Source: a virus. Taken from it: a DNA stretch of 64,000 bases. The position numbers and the translations under genes are program-made. Under the pieces are notes generated by a model that saw only the letters and a program-made list of their open reading frames with translations, searched no databases and was not told the DNA's origin. The stretch covers positions 1-64,000 of the IMG/VR virus record IMGVR_UViG_3300007513_000004; one strand, written 5' to 3'. This document shows positions 16,548 to 25,080 of the stretch, piece after piece (the first letter of the stretch is position 1; every line of letters begins with the position of its first letter).

Positions 16548-16817
16548 CTACATTACAACTTCTTTAAGCCATTCTCTATTCTTATTCTTAAATCTAATAC
16601 TGCCATCTTTTTGCCTAACAGCGTATCCTTTCCAGAAGCAAGCCTTAAGATTTCTCAAGCTCTTTATATCAATCCGAGAAGCCATAAGGTTATTGGAACA
16701 ATGAACCATTGATTCTGCTCCAGATTTAGATGATTCAAGATTCCATTTTATTATGGAACCGCAATCTGGACATTTGTTGTTCCAGCTTTTTGGTTCATCA
16801 TCATAATTGAATGTCAT
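16548..16817 (-). CDS. Small unknown protein with CxxC
   Basis: 89 residues. KCPDCGSIIKW plus later single cysteines (VHCSNN, KACFW) may form a zinc site. Directly follows the upstream stop codon. Unknown. Confidence 0.55.
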   Translation of the reverse strand: MTFNYDDEPKSWNNKCPDCGSIIKWNLESSKSGAESMVHCSNNLMASRIDIKSLRNLKACFWKGYAVRQKDGSIRFKNKNREWLKEVVM

Positions 16818-17174
16818 TTAAAATTGTGCGTCCTGTCTTATCTCATCAAATACTGGCCATGAATGATAAAGATAATCCTCTACCCAGCTTGCAACACGGG
16901 GTTCGTGTCCTCCGATGTGCCACTCTGTAATCTCTTCAACTGGAAGTCCGGTTGTTCCGCAATAATTCTTGCCATTCTTCCAGTTATAAATGGTTGCAAC
17001 GAGCCCCCCTTCAAATTCAATTTGCCACTCTGCATCTGTTTTATAATTATCATACGATCCAGATGGTTCTCCAAGTTTTTCAACGAGAAGATGATAGCTA
17101 ACTGTAATCCCCCTCAAATAGCATGACCCATTAATACTTATATCTTCATCGTTTATGCGAACAATCTTAGGCAA
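16818..17174 (-). CDS. Unknown protein
   Basis: 118 residues; TTG start with AGGAG six nt upstream. Contains EWQIEFEGGLVATIYNWKNG, typical of conserved phage proteins of unknown function. Confidence 0.65.
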   Translation of the reverse strand: MPKIVRINDEDISINGSCYLRGITVSYHLLVEKLGEPSGSYDNYKTDAEWQIEFEGGLVATIYNWKNGKNYCGTTGLPVEEITEWHIGGHEPRVASWVEDYLYHSWPVFDEIRQDAQF

Positions 17175-17268
17175 AACAAGCTCCTATTAAATCTCTAATG
17201 GCCGCTTTAGCCGCCTTCTTTATAATCATTGTATAAATTACAATGATTATTAATATCCAAAAAATCAT
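17167..17268 (-). CDS. Tiny membrane protein (33 aa)
   Basis: MIFWILIIIVIYTMIIKK then a basic/alanine segment; one membrane helix. ATGA overlap with the upstream stop and overlap with the next start support translation. Confidence 0.45.
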   Translation of the reverse strand: MIFWILIIIVIYTMIIKKAAKAAIRDLIGACFA

Positions 17269-17486
17269 TTTATTATTTTCCACCCAAATGCTTGCCACAA
17301 TTTTTCATCTGGTTTACAAGCACTTTCTAGAGTTACATATCTTACGTTGCTATAAGCGGTAGGGGTTAATCTTGTTACACTAAACGGAATAGAGCTATAG
17401 TCATTTATAGACAACGGATAACACTTCTGAGTTGTTAACAGCGTTGATGGAAACTCTCCCCTTCCACAAACAACAAACCTATACAT
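17265..17486 (-). CDS. Small unknown protein, paralogue of 7799-8062
   Basis: 73 residues with GEFPSTLL and a final KLWQAFGWKIIK, matching the 8-kb protein in order of motifs. Unknown function. Confidence 0.6.
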   Translation of the reverse strand: MYRFVVCGRGEFPSTLLTTQKCYPLSINDYSSIPFSVTRLTPTAYSNVRYVTLESACKPDEKLWQAFGWKIIK

Positions 17487-17535
17487 GAGCTATAGACGGC
17501 CCACGCATAGGTTGTGTGTTAATATTGATGATGCT

Positions 17536-17607
17536 TTATTCATGATAATGAACAATTATATATATTCCAATCATTATTACAAATGACCAAATAAAAGCTA
17601 TTAACAT
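17536..17607 (-). CDS. Possible 23-aa membrane peptide
   Basis: MLIAFIWSFVIMIGIYII followed by VHYHE and stop; a single hydrophobic helix between tRNA-Asn and the next gene. No clear RBS, so uncertain. Confidence 0.25.
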   Translation of the reverse strand: MLIAFIWSFVIMIGIYIIVHYHE

Positions 17608-17611
17608 TAAA

Positions 17612-17687
17612 TGGCTCCCCGAGCAGGACTTGAACCTACGACAAGGTGGTTAACAGCCACCTGCTCTACCAACTGAGCTATCGGGGA
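17612..17687 (-). tRNA. tRNA-Asn (anticodon GTT)
   Basis: Acceptor TCCCCGA/TCGGGGA, T-arm GTAGGTTCAAGTCCTGC, anticodon loop CTGTTAA, CCA encoded. Confidence 0.95.
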
Positions 17688-17692
17688 ATATA

Positions 17693-17884
17693 TCAATCAA
17701 AGCGAACCTTTTTAAGTCTTGGGTCGGCCTCTCTGCCGGTTCTATAGGGAGGTCTTTCTTCTCCCAACATATATCCCAACTCTTTTTCAAGACCTGCTGT
17801 TGACTTCCCTTTCTTTTCAAATTTGCGAATCTTGCTACTGATACGCCGAATATGTTGATTTTTTCTTTGCGCTTTACTACCCAT
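17693..17884 (-). CDS. Small basic protein, paralogue of 44809-44988
   Basis: 63 residues. MGSKAQRKNQHIRRISSKIR continues into KFEKKGKSTAGLEKELGYMLGEE, which is nearly identical to the protein at 44.8 kb. Highly basic N-terminal half suggests RNA or DNA binding. Both copies sit beside tRNA genes. RBS AAGGA. Confidence 0.7.
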   Translation of the reverse strand: MGSKAQRKNQHIRRISSKIRKFEKKGKSTAGLEKELGYMLGEERPPYRTGREADPRLKKVRFD

Positions 17885-18018
17885 GATTTTTCCTTATTAA
17901 CTAAATTTAACTGCTGGCACCCGCCCGTCAATTCTTATCCAACCAAAATAACAATTGACAACACCAACTTTCCGCTCCTTCTGTATCAAAATATTGAGCG
18001 ACAACACTTTGAATAAAA

Positions 18019-18096
18019 TGGTAGGGCTACTCGGACTTGAACCGAGAACCTACTGCTTATGAGGCAGTTGCTCTAACCTGATTGAGCTATAGCCCT
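18019..18096 (-). tRNA. tRNA-Met (or Ile2), anticodon CAT
   Basis: Acceptor AGGGCTA/TAGCCCT, T-arm CTCGGTTCAAGTCCGAG, anticodon loop CTCATAA, CCA encoded. Elongator Met versus lys2C-modified Ile cannot be decided from sequence alone. Confidence 0.92.
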
Positions 18097-18127
18097 ATAT
18101 AGTATGTTTTAAACATCATAAATTTTT

Positions 18128-18203
18128 TGGTGAGCCGTATAGGACTCGAACCTATAACCTAAAGATTAAAAGTCTTTTGCTCTGCCTGTTGAGCTAACGG
18201 CCC
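18128..18203 (-). tRNA. tRNA-Lys (anticodon TTT)
   Basis: Acceptor GGGCCGT/ACGGCTC, T-arm ATAGGTTCGAGTCCTAT, anticodon loop CTTTTAA, CCA encoded. A second tRNA-Lys(TTT) is at 44455. Confidence 0.95.
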
Positions 18204-18241
18204 ATATTGTATACATACCATGCTGATTGACAACCAAATCT

Positions 18242-18463
18242 TTAGACAAATTTAGCTAAGTCAACAAGACTGGATCGCAACAGCGGTACAGCAGATGTTT
18301 CACAAACTACTTGCTCTGGAGGGTTTCCGTGCGTAATAACACAGCCGCCTTCTGCTCCAAAGCTTTCAATCTTGTGAATTCTGTCCACAGCAATAAGCAC
18401 AGTGTCCCGCTCTTTGTTGCCCAACAGTTTAGACCTTGTTTCTACTTTTAAAAATAAACTCAT
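18242..18463 (-). CDS. Small unknown protein
   Basis: 73 residues; beta-rich (DTVLIAVDRIHKIESFG). Preceded by a phage-type promoter at 18500-18528. Unknown. Confidence 0.6.
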   Translation of the reverse strand: MSLFLKVETRSKLLGNKERDTVLIAVDRIHKIESFGAEGGCVITHGNPPEQVVCETSAVPLLRSSLVDLAKFV

Positions 18464-18499
18464 TCGTTGTTTCCCTCTGGATATATTTCTGCCTATGTA

Positions 18500-18528
18500 T
18501 TCATAGGCGATGCAAAAATCGAATTTAA
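18500..18528 (-). promoter_or_regulatory. Phage-type promoter
   Basis: Minus strand: TTAAAT -35, spacer with TTTTTGCATCGCC, TATGAA -10. The -10 lies in a CCTATG-TATT-CATAGG dyad. Upstream of the 18242-18463 gene. Confidence 0.5.
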
Positions 18529-18620
18529 AAATTTAGTACCCACAAATTATAAAATTGCTTTGCCGGAAGTTTGGTTATACTAATTTAGTTACAAATATTG
18601 TAAGTTATTTAGGAGGAGTG

Positions 18621-19343
18621 ATGGTTGGTGATTTAATTTCAGTTTTGAACGAGTTAACAGATAGGGGTTTAACCAAAGAATCTGAATATTTATACGGAAT
18701 ATTCGAGAAGATTGCTTATGAATCCGAAGCCAGAGCAGAAGCTCTTTTAAACAGGGCTGATCCAAAAAGAAACCCTGAACCTAATGAGAGAAGCGTGGCA
18801 GCAGATCGCCTTGTAAACCTGCTCAAAAACCCCAATCGACCGGAGTTTGGCTATAAAGAACTTGCCAATTTAATTGCTCGAAGTGGCGTGCAAGACACTT
18901 TTGATTCAGAGGGCTTTCTTGGAGGGTCTCTGACCAATGCAGAAGTAACCGTATTGAGGCAGTTGCTGAGTCACGATGAAGCGCCAAGAGAAAGCGGATT
19001 TCGAAACCCCCGTTGGGAACAGGCTTATCGAGAGCAGCAGAGTGCTGGTCGAGAAGACGACACAAAGAAACCAAGATATGATCAGTATGAGGAAGACAAC
19101 CGGGCTGAAGATGTAGAGTTGATAGAAAGAATCCTAAACGCACTAGAGGGTCGAACAAAGCCTGTAAAAATAAAACGAAGCAGCGGCGTTAGTGAAGCAT
19201 GTGTTCTCACAAGAAATGGTGACTATACAACCTTTATAGTTCCGGTTTCAGATGTTAAATTGGGTCACAAGGTTTTATCAATAGATCATCTAATTGAAGA
19301 TTCGTTTCTATTTTTAAATCAAGATTTGGCCGAAATGTTCTAA
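18621..19343 (+). CDS. Protein with N-terminal LIKLA-type module (divergent)
   Basis: 240 residues. ATG at 18621 follows AGGAGG. Residues 1-33 (DLISVLNELTDRGLTKESEY LYGIFEKIAY) fit the recurring module. The remainder is charged and unrecognised with a C-terminal segment RTKPVKIKRSSGVSEACVLT. First gene of the plus-strand ExbB/ExbD operon. Confidence 0.7.
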   Translation: MVGDLISVLNELTDRGLTKESEYLYGIFEKIAYESEARAEALLNRADPKRNPEPNERSVAADRLVNLLKNPNRPEFGYKELANLIARSGVQDTFDSEGFLGGSLTNAEVTVLRQLLSHDEAPRESGFRNPRWEQAYREQQSAGREDDTKKPRYDQYEEDNRAEDVELIERILNALEGRTKPVKIKRSSGVSEACVLTRNGDYTTFIVPVSDVKLGHKVLSIDHLIEDSFLFLNQDLAEMF

Positions 19344-19349
19344 AGTAAA

Positions 19350-19856
19350 ATGGCACAATATAAGGTATTTTTAAATTGGTGGTTAGTATTTGTTTTAATA
19401 ATACTATTGTTTTTCCAAGGAACGCTCTCTGGCCTAACGGAGCAAGTATGGCAAAGTGATTTTACAAAATTAAGTTTTGTAAATTTATTATTACTATTGG
19501 GAACGTCAGTATGGTGCGGTTTTCAATCTTGGAATTTTAGCAGTTTAGTTAGTCAGCAAAGAATCCCAACTACAGCTATAAAAAGAATAGAGCAAAAGGT
19601 AGAAGCCGGATGGTTTGTTAGCGACCTAACTCTAACAATCGGCATGATAGGCACGGTGATAGGCTTTATAGCAATGCTTGGTGGGTTTATAAACTTAGAT
19701 ATAGAAAATATAGAGACAATACAAGACTTGATTACAGAACTAGGGTCTGGAATGTCAACGGCTCTATATACAACGCTAACTGGACTAATAAGCAGTGTAT
19801 TATTAAAAATACAATGTTTTAACCTTAGCTACTCTATAGATAAGTTTACAAAATGA
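19350..19856 (+). CDS. ExbB/TolQ/MotA-like proton-channel protein
   Basis: 168 residues. N-terminal membrane helix (about 9-26), a second at 40-58, then SDLTLTIGMIGTVIGFIAML and LGSGMSTALYTTLTGLISSV, the two conserved channel helices of the MotA/TolQ/ExbB family. It would use the ion gradient across the inner membrane to drive work on a partner. The partner is encoded immediately downstream with an ATGA overlap. Shorter than typical ExbB (about 240). Confidence 0.85.
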   Translation: MAQYKVFLNWWLVFVLIILLFFQGTLSGLTEQVWQSDFTKLSFVNLLLLLGTSVWCGFQSWNFSSLVSQQRIPTTAIKRIEQKVEAGWFVSDLTLTIGMIGTVIGFIAMLGGFINLDIENIETIQDLITELGSGMSTALYTTLTGLISSVLLKIQCFNLSYSIDKFTK

Positions 19857-20443
19857 AAAAAAATTATCATTCAAATTTAGCGTTTTTAGACTTATTATTC
19901 AATACACTTTTGTGCTTTGTTGCTTTGTTTGCTATTGCTTTAATTATAGTAAGTCCAGAGAAAGAAACAAAAAATGTAGAGTCAAAAGCTGAGTTTATTA
20001 TAACTGCCAGTTGGCCGGGAGATATCAATGATGATATAGACTTATATGTTGAAGACCCCGAAGGAAATATAGTATACTTTAAAAAGCAAGAAGCAGGTTT
20101 GATGCATTTAGACAGAGATGACTTAGGCTCTCCCAATGATAGAATGAAAACAAAGGTTGGAATTATAGAGCATGATGACAATAGAGAGATCGTTACAGTA
20201 AGAGGCTATATGCCAGGGGAGTATGTTGTAAATATACATGCTTATACAAAAAGAGAAGATGAAGATGTTCCAGTATTGGTAACTGTTGATAAAATAAATC
20301 CTTTTCGTACAATAGTATCTAAGACTATTGAGTTGAGCAGCCAAGGAGACGAGGTGACGGTGTGTAGATTTATACTAAATTCAAATGGAGAAGTTCTTTC
20401 CACAAATGAATTACCAAAATCCTTTACACATTTCGGATGGTAG
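19853..20443 (+). CDS. ExbD-like partner with periplasmic domain
   Basis: 196 residues. One N-terminal membrane helix (about 10-29, FLDLLFNTLLCFVALFAIAL) preceded by a short cytoplasmic part, as in ExbD/TolR/MotB; the aspartate at residue 12 is a candidate for proton coupling. The periplasmic part includes ASWPGDINDDIDLYVEDPEG, resembling beta-sandwich (DUF2135-like) domains rather than classic ExbD or OmpA domains. Confidence 0.75.
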   Translation: MKKNYHSNLAFLDLLFNTLLCFVALFAIALIIVSPEKETKNVESKAEFIITASWPGDINDDIDLYVEDPEGNIVYFKKQEAGLMHLDRDDLGSPNDRMKTKVGIIEHDDNREIVTVRGYMPGEYVVNIHAYTKREDEDVPVLVTVDKINPFRTIVSKTIELSSQGDEVTVCRFILNSNGEVLSTNELPKSFTHFGW

Positions 20444-20444
20444 T

Positions 20445-21017
20445 ATGGAAGTCACTCTTATATTCGTAATATTAAGCACCATCTTACTATGGGCGGTTAT
20501 AGGTTCCAAGGGAAATTGGACATTAAAGATGGCCGCAATATTTGTTACTTTAATGTTTTCTTTAAACATTATGAGATCATTAGAGAACCTGTCTGGCTGG
20601 CCCTCCGAAGATGATTTGCCCAATCAGTTTTTGGTTCATTGGGTAATGGTAGAAGAGCCAAGCAAAGAGTTCAAAACAGATGGGGGCATTTACTTATGGG
20701 TGCAGAATTTAGACAATGAAACTTATGAAGTTTTGGAGTTCTTTAAGAACAATGAAGACTTTCAACCCAGGGCTTATAGGCTAGACTACTCCGCTGAGTT
20801 ACACGAAATGGCTTTGAAAATGAGGCTTCGACTGTTAGATGGAAGACCAATACTTGGAATGAATGAAGAAGAGTTTAATGAACTTAACTCTCCAGACCGA
20901 TTGCTTCAATTATTATTAGAGGATAATAAGAAAAAACAAATTGGCTCAATACACAATGATGATTCCGACGACCTATTCTTTTATGAGCTACCACCCTCGG
21001 GCGCTCAACAAAAGTAA
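20445..21017 (+). CDS. Third membrane protein of the ExbB/ExbD-like operon
   Basis: 190 residues from MEVTLIFVILSTILLWAVIG; two N-terminal hydrophobic segments (about 3-20 and 27-42) then a soluble acidic domain. ATG at 20445 lies one base after the upstream stop; an in-frame ATG at 20385 would overlap it by 59 nt. Unknown, but operon position suggests it is part of the motor complex. Confidence 0.65.
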   Translation: MEVTLIFVILSTILLWAVIGSKGNWTLKMAAIFVTLMFSLNIMRSLENLSGWPSEDDLPNQFLVHWVMVEEPSKEFKTDGGIYLWVQNLDNETYEVLEFFKNNEDFQPRAYRLDYSAELHEMALKMRLRLLDGRPILGMNEEEFNELNSPDRLLQLLLEDNKKKQIGSIHNDDSDDLFFYELPPSGAQQK

Positions 21018-21031
21018 GATTAAACAAGTCT

Positions 21032-21547
21032 TTAGTCTATTCGGCGCGATTTATTTTTGAAGTCAAGTATATTGGACTGCATTTCTTCGCATCTTTTTAA
21101 GATGCTATACAGATCGCTTGGCGGCAATTGGCTTCTGTTATACAGCCTTAAGCTTTTCCAGTCTACAATGCTGGATAACCCAAGAGCATAAGCTACCCAT
21201 TCACTGCAATACCATTTGTTTATATGCTTTACTCTGAATGGAAGAATATGAGATAGGGTCATTCCAATCCAATCGTAAGATTGATCACAAGTTAGATCAT
21301 AGAAGTCCTGTATTGCCTCCACCTGTTCTGCCGTCGCTCTTAGGTTGATAAAATCCCACTCGTGAAGAAGTTGATCTTCAAGCATGTTATTTCGCACTCT
21401 AGGGCTATCTGGAGGGTATATGCCCATCCACCCCTTGTTGTCCGGTAGAACCAGCTCTACATGGCTGTATGGGCTTCTAGTCCACAATCTTATAAACCTG
21501 TCTCTCAACCGTCCATGGCCCTTATAAAATGCTATTTTGATATTCAT
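21032..21547 (-). CDS. Permuted papain-like (YiiX/NlpC-P60 type) amidase/peptidase
   Basis: 171 residues. RSPYSHVELVLPDN places the catalytic His early; SYDWIGM and WYCSEWVAYALGL place the Cys later, and PPSDLY follows. This permuted order is typical of YiiX-like hydrolases common in phages. Could act on lipids, peptides or cell-wall amides. Confidence 0.75.
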   Translation of the reverse strand: MNIKIAFYKGHGRLRDRFIRLWTRSPYSHVELVLPDNKGWMGIYPPDSPRVRNNMLEDQLLHEWDFINLRATAEQVEAIQDFYDLTCDQSYDWIGMTLSHILPFRVKHINKWYCSEWVAYALGLSSIVDWKSLRLYNRSQLPPSDLYSILKRCEEMQSNILDFKNKSRRID

Positions 21548-21604
21548 CTAATATACCTTAGGTAATAATATGTTTATTTGGTTTGGTTTGACGCGAAATT
21601 ATTT

Positions 21605-22627
21605 TTAAGAAACAGGCCCAGGTGTATCGGGATATATTCCAGAGTCATATATTGTTTTTCTTATTATTTCCATTCTTCTTTCTGCATCAATCTTCTCTCT
21701 TCTTAATTTCAGACCTACATTTTTGACCAGCCTAGATACATCGTGGGTTATCACAGGCTCTTCTCCTTTCGCAAGTTCTGCTAACTCATTCATGCCGCCT
21801 GTCTCTGCTAGGATTAAAGCATACGCAATCAATGGAGGGGGAGTTCCTGTGAGAGCTTGTGTTCTTCCGGCTAATGGCGCTCCTTCCAATGCAGCCTGTA
21901 AAGAATTAACGTCTATTTCATTAAAGTCTGCAAGACCTAATGGCCTCGCTCTGCATTGGCCTCTTCTCTTTATTGCTCCGGTCAACCCTTTGTATAAACA
22001 GTTTCTGTTTTTTCTTATGTATAAATCTATCAATTTTGTTTTTGGTCTTCCTATATTATCGAAATTCCATATTGCCAAAGCCGGTATAGCAAAAGCTGCC
22101 ATTGTTCCAAAGCCCAAGTTGAATATACGCTTCATCACAACGCCTTGTAAATGAGATTCCGGTTGGGAACTTATCCAGTCTTGCCAGCTTGAATATTCGG
22201 GAATATTCATAAACATCGAAAACAATGGAGAAGCGGAAGATATGTTGAGCCTTTGTGCTAATTGTGTGCCCAATTGTTTTCCAGCACCTTGTTCAGCCCT
22301 GTCTCTTGTGTCAAGACTTTCTTCTGCAGAAGTCTTTAAGATAAGTTCGTCTACAATGCCTGCCTCTTTAATTAATCCTCTGCTATCCAATTCGTTAGCA
22401 AGAACGATTAGTTTTTTGACAACAAGATCATCAGATGCAAAAGAGTGAACCCTACGCTCCTCCTTCGCGACCCGCTTCTTTGAGGGCTTCCTTGGTCCGA
22501 ACCATCTAAGTATCTTCTTGGGATTGGTCTTTGATACAAGAGCCCATTCTACACGGTCCTTCTTGCCTTTACCTCGCGTCGTCCTTTTCTTTCTTACAAG
22601 CTTTGATTCTTTTATCATATCATTCAT
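21605..22627 (-). CDS. Protein with internal LIKLA-type module
   Basis: 340 residues. Basic N-terminal region with VEWALVSKTNPKKILRWFGP, a motif common in phage proteins, then the recurring module at about residues 70-100 (KLIVLANELDSRGLIKEAGI). The rest has a hydrophobic stretch (GFGTMAAFAIPALAIW). C-terminus is charged. Unusual in that the module is not at the extreme N-terminus. Confidence 0.7.
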   Translation of the reverse strand: MNDMIKESKLVRKKRTTRGKGKKDRVEWALVSKTNPKKILRWFGPRKPSKKRVAKEERRVHSFASDDLVVKKLIVLANELDSRGLIKEAGIVDELILKTSAEESLDTRDRAEQGAGKQLGTQLAQRLNISSASPLFSMFMNIPEYSSWQDWISSQPESHLQGVVMKRIFNLGFGTMAAFAIPALAIWNFDNIGRPKTKLIDLYIRKNRNCLYKGLTGAIKRRGQCRARPLGLADFNEIDVNSLQAALEGAPLAGRTQALTGTPPPLIAYALILAETGGMNELAELAKGEEPVITHDVSRLVKNVGLKLRREKIDAERRMEIIRKTIYDSGIYPDTPGPVS

Positions 22628-22681
22628 GTTAGTTTGTTTAGTTTAGTTGACGCGAAATTATTTTTGCAACCTAACGGTTGT

Positions 22682-23458
22682 CTATTGCTTTTCCCAGTTA
22701 ACATCTTTTAATAAAATTCCATCTATCCTAGTGTTGCTAAGTGGTTTGTGCAGCCTGCTCCCTCTATCGTCAATATAGTATGCAGTATTTCCATCCGGCC
22801 TCATATACTTTCTCCAGCCTTTAAATCTATATTCAGTTAGATCGCCAGTCTGTGCTTGGGGAGGACTTTCCTCTACCGGCTTTAAGTCATCAGGTAGTCT
22901 CTGTATGAGGTTATCATAACCTGGCCTTCCCTTTTTTATAGAAACAGTCTTCGTGGCGTTTCCCGCTGAATCAAAGAAGCTTGTATTTATCTTTCCTGAG
23001 GTTATTAAAAACTTTGGGCCACCTTTCTCTGGAGGCACATAAACATACTTATAAGGATCTCCAGCTGTATTTATATAATACTCTTCGCCTAAACCATATC
23101 GTCGCAAAACCTTTGCCGTATAAGAACTTGGGCCTATTGCCGTCTTAATCATTCTATAGTTTCTATCTGCTGCCAACTTTTTCCCAGCCTGGAGTCTATT
23201 CTGCGTTTGGGTAATACACTTGTTGTATTGAGGAGGGCCCTTTGTAAGACCCTTGGCTGCACAATGATCTTCTTCCTTTGTCGTATAGGAGGTTGAACCT
23301 TCGCCAAGGTTTGGACTCATACAGCCGTTTAAATCATTGTTCCAGACCATTGGTGGCTTACAATATGCGCTCTTTATTATTGCATCTAAATAGTCAGCTT
23401 CTTTTGTTAAGCCTTTGCTATCCAGATGTGTTGCCAATTTAATTAATTCATTAATCAT
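22682..23458 (-). CDS. Protein with N-terminal LIKLA-type module
   Basis: 258 residues. Residues 1-32 (ELIKLATHLDSKGLTKEADY LDAIIK) are a strong copy of the module, ending KSAY. The body has CKPPMVWNNDLNGCMSPN and later FKGWRKYMRPDGNTAYYIDD. Unrecognised body. RBS AGGAG seven nt upstream. Confidence 0.75.
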   Translation of the reverse strand: MINELIKLATHLDSKGLTKEADYLDAIIKSAYCKPPMVWNNDLNGCMSPNLGEGSTSYTTKEEDHCAAKGLTKGPPQYNKCITQTQNRLQAGKKLAADRNYRMIKTAIGPSSYTAKVLRRYGLGEEYYINTAGDPYKYVYVPPEKGGPKFLITSGKINTSFFDSAGNATKTVSIKKGRPGYDNLIQRLPDDLKPVEESPPQAQTGDLTEYRFKGWRKYMRPDGNTAYYIDDRGSRLHKPLSNTRIDGILLKDVNWEKQ

Positions 23459-23533
23459 TTTATAATCTCCTAAAAATTGCCTTGCCCGTTCGAGAAGCTT
23501 TTGGCTTTAATAATATCATTCTTTAAAAGAATA

Positions 23534-24373
23534 TTAATAGGCAATATACGGGCTGGTTTCAAAGTCTTTTGAGAAGGATGCATCAAGAACAACAAGCTCT
23601 CCATTGGAGTTTGTTCCGAGGTTTCCAACCCCCAAATCTTTTGCGTCTATACCAAGCTTTGCCGAGAGCATAGCCAGCCTTCTAAACATTGGGTCTTTAT
23701 TTGCTGAATCCAATAGCTTGCGAATACTCTTCTCTTCTTCGGCGGGGGAACTGAATGGCACATAGGTTCTTAAAGAATTTATAAAAATAAAATCTTCTTC
23801 CCATTGTTTCTCGGTTTCTTTATACGCCGCCCAATGCAATAGTCTTCCTAGTACACTGGAGATAAAAGAAATATTTTGTTCTTCTATTTCCCTGATTAAC
23901 TCAGGAAAGAATTGTCCCAATTCTTTTTCATCCCTTATAACGGATACCTTATCCATTACAACCCAATCGAATTCGGAAGCTTTCATTGGTCTGTCGGAAC
24001 TTGCCGATCTACGTCCATGATGGTGAACTCTTGGAAACAGACCTCCGAATTCTGCTTGTCTATTGAACTCTGACTCATTCATCATTGATCCTCTAGGTCT
24101 TCTAGCTATCTTGACAACAAACGAATCATCCCCCGTTATTCCGATTGCATATCTGAAAGCTCCTGCTCCTGCCCAATAAAGGTTTTTATATTTCTCATGT
24201 ACCGCACGCTTTGCTTCCATGCCATCCGAATGATATAAATCCGTTGCAAGCTGCGGCAACTCTTGAAGCCAATCCCCATAATAACTGTGGATCATTTCTT
24301 CCAACTCTTCGGCCTCTTCTTCATGCTCCATATCTCTCAGGGCTATTGCCAGCTTATTTAATTTATATCTCAT
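23534..24373 (-). CDS. Protein-kinase-like / phosphotransferase-fold protein
   Basis: 279 residues. GAGAFRYAIGI (glycine loop), VVKIARRP (candidate catalytic Lys), NESEFNRQ (Glu), DWVVMDKV (hinge), AKDLGVGNLGTNSNGELVVLDAS (catalytic-loop and DFG-like Asp). The first 20 residues may be a weak form of the LIKLA module. Could phosphorylate a host or phage protein. Confidence 0.7.
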   Translation of the reverse strand: MRYKLNKLAIALRDMEHEEEAEELEEMIHSYYGDWLQELPQLATDLYHSDGMEAKRAVHEKYKNLYWAGAGAFRYAIGITGDDSFVVKIARRPRGSMMNESEFNRQAEFGGLFPRVHHHGRRSASSDRPMKASEFDWVVMDKVSVIRDEKELGQFFPELIREIEEQNISFISSVLGRLLHWAAYKETEKQWEEDFIFINSLRTYVPFSSPAEEEKSIRKLLDSANKDPMFRRLAMLSAKLGIDAKDLGVGNLGTNSNGELVVLDASFSKDFETSPYIAY

Positions 24374-24402
24374 CTCTTTCTTTTAACTTCCGAACTCTAT
24401 TC

Positions 24403-24507
24403 CTATTGTAAACGTCCACCAAACCAAACCCAACCGAAAGCATAAAGCATTATGTCCGCAATCCATACATCCGTATGACACCTCGGCTCCCATGCTTTTG
24501 CAATCAT
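24403..24507 (-). CDS. Possible small protein (34 aa)
   Basis: MIAKAWEPRCHTDVWIADIM then LYAFGWVWFGGRLQ; AGGA 10 nt upstream. Fills part of a large intergenic gap. Confidence 0.35.
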   Translation of the reverse strand: MIAKAWEPRCHTDVWIADIMLYAFGWVWFGGRLQ

Positions 24508-25080
24508 TTATATCTATCCTGCAAAACGGTAACATAACTTCTCTCCTATCTAATCTTTATCTTTTATTAGTATGCGTGTGTGTGCATGCCCTGTGTATAC
24601 TTTGCATGCGTGTGTGCGCACTCTATACAGTGCGTGTGGGCGAAGCTCTTTCCGGGGTGCTCGGGCCCTCTTGATTTAAGCGGCCTGTTTCCTTATACAA
24701 AAGTTGAAAAAAATTACCAGTAGAAAAATTTTGAATCCACGTTTTTTCTTATATGAAAAGGCAAAAAAGGTCTGGAGAGAAAAGGGTCGGTGTAGGCGTT
24801 TTTCGCCGTTTTCACAGAAAACTCAAGAATTTCTACCGGAAATATACCCTTTTTGTTCTCAGAAAAAAAGGTCGTCTGTTTTCACAGAAAAAAGGTTCTT
24901 TGGCCCCCAGAAAAAAGGCATTGATGCTTTTTAAAACAAAAAGTCTTTCTCAGCTGGGGAAAAATAAGTCTTTATATACTATATATAATAAAAAAGGCGA
25001 CCTCCGGTTAAGAAAGCCGCCCAATTTGAAGCTGAGTATAATTATATTATTATATCCAACCCATCCCTATGGTATTCGGG
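24508..25080. other. Long A/T-rich intergenic region with TG-repeat tract
   Basis: No convincing gene. Contains an alternating purine-pyrimidine tract (GTGTGTGTGCATGC and repeats, 24565-24640), several AGAAAAAAGG direct repeats (24770-24930) and a terminator at 24986-25022. Confidence 0.6.
24986..25022 (-). terminator. Rho-independent terminator
   Basis: On the minus strand GGCGGC pairs with GTCGCC followed by TTTTTT. Ends the transcript of the 25081-25521 gene. Confidence 0.6.

Noticed and set aside
17897-18002. About 30-codon minus-strand frame (YFGWIRIDGRVPA)
   Set aside because: Protein-like residues but no start codon with a usable RBS; left out.
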